Part shown: one piece after another, positions 26,352 to 34,446 of the stretch | Layout: each line of letters begins with the position of its first letter | Numbering within the stretch: position 1 is the first letter of the stretch | Assembly (NCBI GenBank): GCA_020636095.1 | Contig: JACJYN010000010.1 | Coordinates: forward strand, 186,001 to 250,000 | Direction: 5' to 3' | DNA length: 64,000 nucleotides | Origin: Lewinellaceae bacterium | Lineage (GTDB): Bacteria > Bacteroidota > Bacteroidia > Chitinophagales > Saprospiraceae | Position numbers and translations under genes: made by a program | The notes under the pieces: generated by a model | What the model was told of the DNA's origin: nothing | Seen by the model: the letters and a program-made list of their open reading frames with translations, nothing else | The model's database searches: none

Positions 26352-26498
26352 ATGCAAGCCAGAAAAAACAGGATGGACACAGACCCCAGCGCGCTGCGCC
26401 TGCCATTTCCCTTGCCGATTATCGAGGCCAAGAAAAAAAAGAAGTGCTGCAAGAAGTTTAAGAAAGGAAAACGGTGTAAGAGTTGCCCGGGAAGTTAG
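26352..26498 (+). CDS. 48-residue Cys/Lys-rich small protein
   Basis: An ATG at 26352 opens a 48-codon frame ending TAG at 26498. The N-terminal half is neutral (DPSALRLPFPLPIIEAK). The C-terminal half is very basic with four cysteines: KKKKKCCKKFKKGKRCKSCP. A CC-x9-C-x2-C pattern in a lysine background suggests a metal- or nucleic-acid-binding knuckle. Similar short tails with KGKRCKxCP occur in small Bacteroidota proteins as far as I recall, but I know no function. A second ATG at 26373 (MDTDPS) is also possible. The gene is convergent with the SGNH-hydrolase gene, leaving 8 bp between stops. Confidence 0.7.
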   Translation: MQARKNRMDTDPSALRLPFPLPIIEAKKKKKCCKKFKKGKRCKSCPGS

Positions 26499-26506
26499 TG
26501 CCTCAG

Positions 26507-27247
26507 TCATAAATCCAGCACTCCTGCCACATAGTCCTGTATTTCCGCTACCCAAAGGGCATACATAGCTCCGGAAGGGTGTAAACCATCGGAAGCGACC
26601 AACCCGGGCTGAGCCAACCCCTGCCGGGAAACAGGCGTAATATCAAAATAGGTTACGCCGTAGGATGCTGTCATCTCCCGATTGAGATCATTGTACTGAT
26701 CGATCTGCATACTGATCAGGCCGGGGTTGGAGCTGCCCTGCCCAAAAGGCGTAAAGGCGTAATCCGGAATGGAAAGGACGATCACCCGAGTGGTATCGCC
26801 GCCGGCAAATGAAATAGCCTGCTCCAGTAATTCCCTGAATTCAGTTCGATATATATCAATCGGGCGGTTTTGATATTGGTTGTTCACTCCGATCAGCAGA
26901 GAAACGAGATCATAAGATGATTGTAGGGTATTTGCGGCGGCGATAGCCTGGAGCAGATTGGCGGTCGTCCATCCGGTCCGGGCAATGATGTCCGGTTCTT
27001 CTACATAATATATGGTGTCGGGAAACGCCATGTCCAGTTGCGCCGCCAGCTGAACCGGCCACCGCTCTTCATAACTTACAGATTGGCCTATGGTGTAGGA
27101 ATCGCCCAGCGCCAGGTACCGAATCGTGTCCGGAATCGGTGATGCTATGATGGGCTCCGGCTCGGGAGAAGGAGTTTCCTCCTTATTGCAGGAGGCGGCG
27201 CTGAGGGACAGGAAGAGGACAGCTAATAAGAGGGTGTATTTATTCAT
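26507..27247 (-). CDS. SGNH/GDSL-family hydrolase lipoprotein
   Basis: Esterase/lipase-fold enzyme on the cell envelope. 246 residues. The lipobox is at C20 (SLSAASCNK), then a Pro/Glu-rich spacer. Block I is LALGDSYTIG with Ser at about 50, a block III-like Asn is in LIGVNNQYQ, and the catalytic Asp/His are in SDGLHPSG. The layout is that of Bacteroidota lipoprotein GDSL esterases acting on acetylated polysaccharides or lipids; the substrate is unknown. The 2'-5' RNA-ligase-like gene lies 102 bp upstream on the same strand. Confidence 0.85.
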   Translation of the reverse strand: MNKYTLLLAVLFLSLSAASCNKEETPSPEPEPIIASPIPDTIRYLALGDSYTIGQSVSYEERWPVQLAAQLDMAFPDTIYYVEEPDIIARTGWTTANLLQAIAAANTLQSSYDLVSLLIGVNNQYQNRPIDIYRTEFRELLEQAISFAGGDTTRVIVLSIPDYAFTPFGQGSSNPGLISMQIDQYNDLNREMTASYGVTYFDITPVSRQGLAQPGLVASDGLHPSGAMYALWVAEIQDYVAGVLDL

Positions 27248-27349
27248 ATTGGTTGTTGATTGTTCGGCGCCAGGCGCTCCGAAAAACCAAACATCAAAAA
27301 TTTCAACTGGTTCAATGAGGCTTACCCGTCCGTCTGGCCGGTAGCCGGG

Positions 27350-27907
27350 TTATTCAGCCTTCCCCTCTTTTTCAAACGCGAACTGCCGCGACACCTCCCA
27401 ATTCCTGCCGTTGTGTTGCAGCAATGCCAGGGCATCCACCAGAAGGGCCCGTTCGTATTTAAGTTGAGAGAAGTACGCCCAGGCCTCCGGAAAAACACTC
27501 CGGTGCAAGTCCTTGAAAGCAACCGTCATGTGTGGATTGTAGGCATGATGGCTTTCATTTTTCAAATTCAGGGACGCCTCCAGATAGGCTTCCAGACGGC
27601 TTTGCAATCCGAAAAGTTCAACTTTTCTTTCTACATCTACGAAAATAACCCGGGGTGGAAAGCGGTTGAAGCCGTCCAGCCCCAACTGAAAAGGGTGCTC
27701 CTCCGCTGCAAAGAGCGCCAGGATAGTGTGCAACTCCCCTACCCGCTCTTCCGGCCAGCGAAAAGGCGATATCAGCGTGATATGAGGCGGTGAGCGCAAG
27801 GCCCGCGAGCTGCGAAAATGCGTTGCTGCATATTCCTTAAATTGCGTTACCTCCTTACGGATAACCTCATCGGGCAGCAGGGCAATGAATAAGAGAGAGG
27901 AAGCCAT
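27350..27907 (-). CDS. 2'-5' RNA ligase / 2H phosphoesterase superfamily protein
   Basis: 185 residues with the two H-x-T/S-x tetrapeptides that define the 2H superfamily: PPHITLISPF (about residue 40) and YNPHMTVAF (about 128). Members hydrolyse 2',3'-cyclic nucleotides or join RNA halves with 2'-5' bonds; the cellular role in Bacteroidota is unclear. The start is the ATG at 27907. It may be co-transcribed with the downstream SGNH gene. Confidence 0.85.
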   Translation of the reverse strand: MASSLLFIALLPDEVIRKEVTQFKEYAATHFRSSRALRSPPHITLISPFRWPEERVGELHTILALFAAEEHPFQLGLDGFNRFPPRVIFVDVERKVELFGLQSRLEAYLEASLNLKNESHHAYNPHMTVAFKDLHRSVFPEAWAYFSQLKYERALLVDALALLQHNGRNWEVSRQFAFEKEGKAE

Positions 27908-28238
27908 CAGTAAATGGTTATTTATTATAACTATTGAGGCCTTTCGGCCCCGACATAAAGATTGGGATTTCGCTCAATTTTAGGGTGTACCTGCCTGCTC
28001 ACCGCAGGTAGGCAGGCCGGTATTCCGGCCGAGTGCTCACGTAGGCCGCACAGTTGCTTGGCAGTAGGCCGGCCACAAAACCATCACACCTCAATACCAT
28101 AACACCGACACAGTAATTATTTATGTCATATAATGAGGAAACACAAGCCCCTTTCTCTTCACCGGGCGGGCTTCTATTCCCTGCCATTCCGGCATATATC
28201 GCTCTTTTCACACAGACATGCTGTCACTTGTGAAACAT

Positions 28239-28253
28239 TGGCACTCTGCTTGC
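28239..28253 (+). promoter_or_regulatory. Sigma-54-type (-24/-12) promoter upstream of lon
   Basis: TGGCAC, five bases, then TTGC is an exact match to the core RpoN consensus, with GG at 28240-28241 and GC at 28252-28253. It lies 39 bp upstream of the lon start codon, so a transcript would start near 28265. By chance such a 10-base match is expected about 0.1 times in this window on both strands. No activator site was identified. Confidence 0.55.
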
Positions 28254-28292
28254 GTGTTATTATGCTGACGGCCGTTTTATTATACCAAGACA

Positions 28293-30737
28293 ATGATAGA
28301 AAACAAAATGAAGGAAGAAAAACTGGAACCCCAATCGGATGATGGAACCATTGAGTTGGAAACTGAGGAAAGGCATCTTCAGGCGAGGGACAATGTCCTT
28401 CCCAAGAACCTCACCATTCTCCCGCTTGTCCAGCGTCCTGTTTTTCCGGGTGTGGCCCTCCCCATTACCTTTTCGGGCAAAGAACAAATAGAGGTGCTGA
28501 AGCAGGCCATTGAAGAAGAAGAAGGCTATATCGGCCTGGTGTTCGCCCAGGAGTTCAATGAAGAAGATTACACAGAATCCGACCTATACGAAGTTGGCGC
28601 CATTTTCCAGATGTTCCGCATTCAACCGATCGCTCCCAATACGGTCCAGGTTTTGGGGCGAGGGGTAACCCGGTTCCAGAAAAAACGGGCCCTGCTGGTC
28701 AAGCCGAAGCTGCGTTGGGAAGTGGAATACTATAACGAACCCAAAGAAAAGCCCAACGCCATCCTTAAGGCATACATGATGGCGATCAGCACGGAGATCA
28801 AAGAGTTGCTCAAGCTCAATCCGTTTTTTCAGGAACAGGTCAACATGGTGGTTTCCCAACTCAACTACGAGGCGCCGGGCCTGACGATGGATGTCATCAG
28901 CAACCTTTTATCGGCTGATAGCCAGCAACTACAGGAATTGCTGGAGACGTTCCAGTTGGAAGAGCGCGCCAAGTTATTGCTCCTGATGATTAAAGAAGAA
29001 CTTCAAATCGCCAGAATACAGCAGCGCATCAGCCAGCAGATCGACGAGAAGGTCAACAAGCAACAAAAAGAATTCTTTCTGCGCGAGCAACTGAAAGCGA
29101 TCAAAAAGGAGCTCGGTATGGAAAAAGACGAGGGCCAGACGGAGATCGAGAAGATCGAGAAGAAGCTGGCGGAGAAAGTACTATCGGAGGAAGCCCTGAA
29201 AACGGTGGAACAGGAACTGGACAAACTCCGCACGCTCAATATACAATCTCCGGAATTTAACGTCACCCGCACTTATCTGGAAACAATTGCCGATCTTCCC
29301 TGGGGGCATTTTTCCGAGGATAATCCCGACATCAAAAAAGCCCGCGCCATCCTGGACCACGACCACTACGGCCTGGAAGAAGTAAAAGAGCGCATCCTCG
29401 AATTTCTAAGTACGATCATCAAAAGGGGCACAGTCAGCGGTTCTATTATTTGCCTGGCCGGCCCTCCGGGAGTGGGCAAGACCTCGGTTGGCAGGTCTGT
29501 CGCCAATGCGCTGGGGCGGGAATTCTTCCGCTTCTCTTTGGGCGGCATGCGCGATGAGGCCGAGATCAAAGGCCATCGCCGGACTTATATCGGCGCCATG
29601 CCGGGCAAGCTCATTCAGGCGCTCAAGCGGCTGGGCGCCTCTAACCCGGTTATCATGCTGGACGAGATCGACAAGATCGGCGCCAGCTTTCGCGGAGACC
29701 CGGCTTCCGCCCTGCTCGAAGTGCTGGACCCCGAGCAAAACTCCAGCTTTCTGGACCACTACCTGGACATCCCGTATGACCTGTCCAACGTTTTGTTTAT
29801 TACCACCGCCAACCAACTGGACACCATTCCCGGCCCCCTGCTCGACCGCATGGAAGTGATCCGGCTGGCCGGCTATATCGCGGATGAAAAAGTCCAGATC
29901 GCCAAACAGTACCTCCTGCCCAAACAGCTGAAGGAACACGGATTTGAGGAAGAGGAGATTCAGATCACGGAGGAAGCCTTAAAGGAAATTATCGAAAATT
30001 ACGCCCGCGAAGCCGGTGTGCGCAACCTGGAGAAACACATCCGAAAGATCATCCGCAAGGCAACCCTGAAACTGGCGGAAAATGAAGAAGTGAAATTCCT
30101 GGTTGATAAGGCTGACATTGAAGGCCTGCTCGGAAAACCGATCTTCAATACCGAAAAGCTGTACAACAAACCCATCCCGGGAGTCGCCTTAGGGCTGGCC
30201 TATACTTCTATGGGAGGCGCTACCCTTTATATCGAGGCCAGCGGTATCCGCAGCAAAAATCCGAGCTTTAAACAAACGGGCCAGTTAGGGGATGTCATGC
30301 GCGAATCTTCAGAGATTGCCTACAGTTATGTTCGTTCCAGAGTAGCGGACATGGAAACGCACCGTGATTATTTTGATAACCATTCGATACACCTGCACGT
30401 GCCGGCCGGCGCGACTCCCAAAGACGGCCCATCGGCCGGCGTCACTATGGCCCTGGCGCTTTACTCCCTGGCCACCAGCCAGGCTATCCGGAACGGCCTG
30501 GCCATGACCGGAGAATTGACCCTGACCGGAAAAGTGCTGCCTATTGGCGGAGTGAAGGAAAAGGCCATCGCCGCCCGCCGGGTAGGTATCCATCACCTCA
30601 TTCTGCCGGCGGATAACCGAAAGGATTTTGAAGAGTTGCCCGAATATATCCGCGAAGGCATTACCGTCTACTATGCCGATTACTTTAATGATATCCTGGA
30701 GGTAGCTTTTTCATCACCAGAAACAATTCCCCAATAA
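28293..30737 (+). CDS. lon: ATP-dependent protease Lon (LonA)
   Basis: Cytoplasmic AAA+ serine protease that degrades misfolded and regulatory proteins. 814 residues. LON substrate-binding N domain at about 40-240 (LPLVQRPVFPGVALPI), a coiled-coil stretch at about 240-330, and an AAA+ module with Walker A GPPGVGKTS near 389-397 and Walker B VIMLDEIDKIG. The C-terminal protease domain has the catalytic Ser at about 714 in PKDGPSAGVT and Lys at about 757 in GGVKEKAIAARR. Start is ATG 28293; a second in-frame ATG five codons on is possible. The promoter region carries a -24/-12 element, unusual for lon. Confidence 0.96.
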   Translation: MIENKMKEEKLEPQSDDGTIELETEERHLQARDNVLPKNLTILPLVQRPVFPGVALPITFSGKEQIEVLKQAIEEEEGYIGLVFAQEFNEEDYTESDLYEVGAIFQMFRIQPIAPNTVQVLGRGVTRFQKKRALLVKPKLRWEVEYYNEPKEKPNAILKAYMMAISTEIKELLKLNPFFQEQVNMVVSQLNYEAPGLTMDVISNLLSADSQQLQELLETFQLEERAKLLLLMIKEELQIARIQQRISQQIDEKVNKQQKEFFLREQLKAIKKELGMEKDEGQTEIEKIEKKLAEKVLSEEALKTVEQELDKLRTLNIQSPEFNVTRTYLETIADLPWGHFSEDNPDIKKARAILDHDHYGLEEVKERILEFLSTIIKRGTVSGSIICLAGPPGVGKTSVGRSVANALGREFFRFSLGGMRDEAEIKGHRRTYIGAMPGKLIQALKRLGASNPVIMLDEIDKIGASFRGDPASALLEVLDPEQNSSFLDHYLDIPYDLSNVLFITTANQLDTIPGPLLDRMEVIRLAGYIADEKVQIAKQYLLPKQLKEHGFEEEEIQITEEALKEIIENYAREAGVRNLEKHIRKIIRKATLKLAENEEVKFLVDKADIEGLLGKPIFNTEKLYNKPIPGVALGLAYTSMGGATLYIEASGIRSKNPSFKQTGQLGDVMRESSEIAYSYVRSRVADMETHRDYFDNHSIHLHVPAGATPKDGPSAGVTMALALYSLATSQAIRNGLAMTGELTLTGKVLPIGGVKEKAIAARRVGIHHLILPADNRKDFEELPEYIREGITVYYADYFNDILEVAFSSPETIPQ

Positions 30738-30777
30738 GCTCTAAAAAGAAATATTACAAAAATTTAACTTTATTTTT

Positions 30778-30809
30778 TTTGTCATTCTTGATAACTTCTT
30801 ATATATTTG
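30778..30809 (+). promoter_or_regulatory. Strong-consensus Bacteroidota promoter with no adjacent gene
   Basis: TTTG at 30778-30781, a 20-bp spacer, then TATATTTG at 30802-30809. No ORF of note starts within 800 bp. The predicted transcript begins with two small hairpins (GGTAGTCACTACC, and GCTTTAC paired with GTAAAGC). It could drive a non-coding RNA or a long leader of the 31619 gene. Confidence 0.45.
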
Positions 30810-31089
30810 ATGCAGAAACAAGGTAGTCACTACCCTTCCTGCTTTACATGTCTATTCAATTAGAAAAAGTAAAGCCGAAAACTACAATACAATACCCCCC
30901 TATTCCGTACCTCCCCGTTTTTTAATAAACCATGGTTTTCACCAGGCACAGTATATTGGATTCGACTGAGTGTATACGGTTAAATTCATCGCTTCAAAAA
31001 AAAAGATATAAGTTACAAAAAAATGCAACTTAATCTGTAGCATACCGTACAACGTCAAGAACTCGTCTACCAGGCGGGTACAAAGTTGA

Positions 31090-31196
31090 GGCAACCGCTC
31101 CAGTGTTGGACAAAAGTCGGAAACCGGAAGTCGGAATGGTACCGAGCCTTCCGCAACTTCCTGGCCATCAAAAGTGTCCAACGTTAGACTGGTAGC
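31090..31196. repeat. Palindromic element family R3, copy c (107 bp)
   Basis: GGCAACCGCTCCAGTGTTGG at the left and GTCCAACGTTAGACTGGTAG at the right are imperfect inverted ends. Inside is a 7-bp run (GGAAACC GGAAGTC GGAATGG). The 880-bp gap after lon otherwise holds the 30778 promoter and a lone R1-like end near 31364. Confidence 0.55.
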
Positions 31197-31618
31197 CCAA
31201 AGTTGATTCACATCAACGCCCTCCCCCTACTTTGAGAGCAAAAAATTGCTTGGCTACAAGCAATTCCAGAGGCATTACATACCCGGTTGGGAGCTGTGCA
31301 AAACGCCTTCCAACAATTTCAATTTATCAGATACTCACGCAACGTGACTGCTGCATAAGAGTGTGTTGGGATTTAGCATGCGATATGATCCCATACACCT
31401 AATTTATTTAATAATCTTAAAAACCAGGAACATGAACGCGCCATACTTTGTCAAAGCATCCCCCACGTGAGTTTTCACAGTTAATTTCACGACGTCCATT
31501 TCCCCATCCAGGGGATAGGATAACAATCACTGTAATCTTTTTTGAATAAGACGGATAAGAACCTTAACGAGAGAGACTAAAGAAAAATATAAACCTATAA
31601 ATTCAGATCAATCTAACC

Positions 31619-33733
31619 ATGAAGCATTTCAACATTATCCTTAGAATTTCAATCCTGGCGACTATCTGTTGCATTGGATTATTGGCTCCTCAGGAAGCAC
31701 AGGCCAGAAGCGGTGAAGAATGCCCTGACCCGGTTGTCATGCCGTTATGCTCCTGGCAGAGTGACATTAACAAGGCTTTTGCCAAATGGAAACACAAGTT
31801 CGACTATGACGACTGTGACATCAGCGAGGACCTGGATGACCTGAAGCCGCCCAAGAAGTGTACTGGCGGCACCATTACGGTTACGCTCGACGATTGCGAT
31901 AATCCCCGTGATAATTGCAGTTCTTCCTTTACGGTGGAAGTTCCGCCGCCGCCCTCCGCCATTTGCCCGGATGACATGATGATTGGGCCTTGTGTGACCC
32001 AGGCGGAGGTAGATGCAGCCTTCAGCGCCTGGCTGCGCACCTTCCAGGTAGAGCGAAACTGCGAAGTCAACGAAGACGAGGGCGGATTCATCGGTATGCC
32101 TACGGCCCCGAACTTCTGCGGTGGTTCTACTGAGGTTACTTATGTAGTTCGCAATAAAATAGACTGTTACGAGCCGTTCACGTGTACCCGCACCTTCACG
32201 GTAAAGGAGACACTCGCTCCCGTACTGTTCTGCCCGGAAAATCCTGAACTCCCATCCTGCCTGACGCAGGCCCAGGTGAATCAGGAATACCAGGATTGGC
32301 TGAACGAGTTCCAGGTGGTAGAAGCTTGCCCGGGTACAGTAGGCAACTTCCTTTTCACGCCGCCGGCTCCCGGCAAGTGTGGCGGTTCCGTTACGGTTAC
32401 CTATGTAGCCACTACGCCCAACGGCTGTGCCACCAGCTCGTGCACCAAGACCTTCAGCGTTGATTTCGACCTGGAAGCGCCTATGGGCACCTGCCCGCCG
32501 TCCGTTACCGGGCTGACCTGCCTGAGCGAGGTTCCCGAACCGGACGCCCAGGCCCTGGCCGACGCCAATTATACCGACAACTGCGGTATTGTCATCGGAG
32601 TCCTCACCAATGTAGACCTCGATGAGGACAATTGTGATTTCACCGTAACCCATGATTACCGGATTTATGATGACTGTGGCAACTTTACGCCCTGCTCCAT
32701 CTCCTATTCGGGTGGTGACGACGAAGCGCCTACCGGCATCTGCCCGGCGGGTGGCGAGGTCGCTTCTCTCGGCGATGTACCTACTCCGGACCCTGACTTT
32801 GTTGCCGCCGCTTATACGGACAACTGCGGCCAGGTTTGGGCACAGGTCCTGAGCGTCAATCAATCCGGAAGCGCCTGCGAAGGCTTCACGGTAACCCACA
32901 ACTACTCCGTTGGTGACAACTGCGGTAAAGACAACAACGTGCTTTGCTCCGTTAGCTGGACGGTACCCGCCAATGGCGACGGCCCGATCGCCGGTACCTG
33001 CCCGGAGCCGGTTACGGACCTGCAGTGCTGGGCTGATGTACCCACTTCGGCCGAAGCTCAGGCTACGATGGAAGCTGCTTTCCCTGGCGCCAACGTTACT
33101 TATGTGGGCTCAACCAATATCAATAACTACTGCCAGTTCTCGGTCGCCCACGCCTTCTCGGTAGTGGATCCCTGCACCGGCAACCGCACCATCTGTATAT
33201 TGGAGTACAGCGGAAAGGACCTGACGCCGCCCGCGCCCACCAATGGTGGCTGCCCCGCCGGCGTAACGGGCTCGCTGCCTGCTCCTGACCCGGCCGGAGT
33301 AGCTGCCGGTTATACCGACAACTGCTCTTCCGTACATGCTTATCTGGTTGGGACCAACCTCAACGGTTTCAGCGTTACGTACCACTACCGGATATACGAC
33401 GATTGCGACAACTCCGTACTGTGTTCCGTTACGCATACCGATGCTATCGCCCGTCCGGGTAATGGCTCGGCTATCACTGAGCTTCAAATGAAGGCTTACC
33501 CGAACCCAACCAGCGGCGAGCTATTCATCGAATTCGGTGAACTGTCCGCTGAAAAGGCTACGATCACGCTTTCTAACCTCTACGGACAGGAAGTGTTCAG
33601 CCGTACCCTGACCCTGGATGCTCCTACCCAGCAGCTCAACCTTGCCGGTGAAAACCTCAGCAATGGCACGTACCTGCTGACCGTACGTACGAATGACGCT
33701 TACACGACACAAAAGATCGTCTTCAACCGATAG
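31619..33733 (+). CDS. Secreted Cys-rich repeat protein with T9SS C-terminal sorting domain
   Basis: 704 residues. Signal peptide ending AQA (residue about 29). The mature part is a series of Cys-rich segments. The first three share a WxxDINKAFAKW-like start and a CGGxxTVTYV core. Several later ones share the pattern P-D-P-x-x-x-A-x-Y-T-D-N-C-G with DYRIYDDCGN, as in HYR/Ig-like repeats of Bacteroidota surface proteins. The last about 80 residues (AYPNPTSGELFIEF, LYGQEVFSRTLTLD, LSNGTYLLTVRTND) form a type A sorting domain recognised by T9SS, so the product is secreted or surface-attached. A strong terminator follows. Role of the body is unknown. Confidence 0.85.
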   Translation: MKHFNIILRISILATICCIGLLAPQEAQARSGEECPDPVVMPLCSWQSDINKAFAKWKHKFDYDDCDISEDLDDLKPPKKCTGGTITVTLDDCDNPRDNCSSSFTVEVPPPPSAICPDDMMIGPCVTQAEVDAAFSAWLRTFQVERNCEVNEDEGGFIGMPTAPNFCGGSTEVTYVVRNKIDCYEPFTCTRTFTVKETLAPVLFCPENPELPSCLTQAQVNQEYQDWLNEFQVVEACPGTVGNFLFTPPAPGKCGGSVTVTYVATTPNGCATSSCTKTFSVDFDLEAPMGTCPPSVTGLTCLSEVPEPDAQALADANYTDNCGIVIGVLTNVDLDEDNCDFTVTHDYRIYDDCGNFTPCSISYSGGDDEAPTGICPAGGEVASLGDVPTPDPDFVAAAYTDNCGQVWAQVLSVNQSGSACEGFTVTHNYSVGDNCGKDNNVLCSVSWTVPANGDGPIAGTCPEPVTDLQCWADVPTSAEAQATMEAAFPGANVTYVGSTNINNYCQFSVAHAFSVVDPCTGNRTICILEYSGKDLTPPAPTNGGCPAGVTGSLPAPDPAGVAAGYTDNCSSVHAYLVGTNLNGFSVTYHYRIYDDCDNSVLCSVTHTDAIARPGNGSAITELQMKAYPNPTSGELFIEFGELSAEKATITLSNLYGQEVFSRTLTLDAPTQQLNLAGENLSNGTYLLTVRTNDAYTTQKIVFNR

Positions 33734-33761
33734 GTTATTGATTGACGGGCGATTGACATAA

Positions 33762-33802
33762 AATAAAAGCCCTGGCGCATGCGCCGGGGCTTTTGTTTTT
33801 TA
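33762..33802 (+). terminator. Rho-independent terminator after the T9SS protein gene
   Basis: AAAAGCCCTGGCGCATGCGCC pairs with its inverse to give a GC-rich stem of about 12 bp, followed by TTTTGTTTTTT. It starts about 30 bp after the stop. Confidence 0.85.
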
Positions 33803-33961
33803 ATTACCGATTGACATCCTCTTTTTTCATCAATTGTAAAAGGAAGAGTTTATACAATCCATAATTTTTGCGTTCTTTACATGGATTTAAATCTGCTCCC
33901 GTCTTTTTAGTAGATTTTTCCAGGGCCAAAATTGGAGGGGCAAATAAACATACTGACACAA

Positions 33962-34008
33962 TAAAAGAGCCCAAAGAATTGGTTAAGAATTTCGTTCCCG
34001 GCGCACTA
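33962..34008. repeat. Truncated R4 element (right end only)
   Basis: These 46-47 bases are identical to the right end of R4a (21738-21785), including AAAGAGCCCAAAGAATTGG and the terminal CCCGGCGCACT. The left part and the core are missing. Directly after it begins adhesin-like coding sequence. Confidence 0.8.
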
Positions 34009-34185
34009 GCAGCCGCGATGCTGCATCCGGGCCATCACTCTGTTATCATCACCGATGACTTGGGGTGTACGGTAAGCTGTGAGGTGAACATCCTCCCTGC
34101 TCAAAATTGTTGTACCTGTGAAAACGCTCCTACCCCTACCTGCCCGGACGATGTCGTCCTGGATTGTAATACTGGCCAGGAACTA
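34009..34185 (+). pseudogene. Fragment of a SprB-repeat-type surface adhesin
   Basis: About 59 codons read as the tail of a SprB-like repeat (HPGHHSVIITDDLGCTVSC) followed by CPDDVVLDCNTGQEL, a Cys motif like those of T9SS adhesins. There is no start, and the frame ends in element R5. The fragment is bounded exactly by the R4 end on the left and the R5 end on the right, so it is a fossil, not a gene. Confidence 0.65.
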
Positions 34186-34346
34186 AGGGCTTGCAAAACA
34201 ATAAGTACTCCATTTAGGCTCGTTCTTTTGCGCGCTAACTGCGTTGCCAAGCCTCGCCGTAGCTTTGGTTATGCCTACGTTTGGCGCCTTGTTAGCGCAC
34301 AAAATAACTTCGTCTATTCTGTACCACTTATTATTTTGCAAGCCCT
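34186..34346. repeat. Core-centred hairpin element, family R5 (161 bp)
   Basis: The ends AGGGCTTGCAAAACAATAAGT are inverted with one difference. The arms are complementary for much of their length (TTTTGCGCGCTAAC against TTTTGTGCGCTAAC). The core CGTAGCTTTGGTTATGC lies at 34258-34274, exactly centred. Confidence 0.85.
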
Positions 34347-34370
34347 AAGCCTTTCCAGGCTTTCCTTCCT

Positions 34371-34422
34371 AAAATAAAGAAGTGGCGCTTTGCTCAAAGT
34401 GCCACTTCTTTATTTTAGGAAG
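34371..34422. terminator. Bidirectional hairpin terminator
   Basis: A nearly perfect palindrome: AAAATAAAGAAGTGGCGCTTTG and its inverse, ending TTCTTTATTTT. An A-run lies on one side and a T-run on the other. It lies between the adhesin fossil and the methyltransferase gene. It also rules out the longer ORF start at 34390, which falls inside the stem. Confidence 0.75.
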
Positions 34423-34446
34423 GATATCATTGTGTATCTTGCGGCC

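Noticed and set aside
33868..34377. A 169-codon ORF as a gene
   Set aside because: It is a patchwork of unique DNA, an R4 end, an adhesin fragment and element R5; no single protein is encoded.
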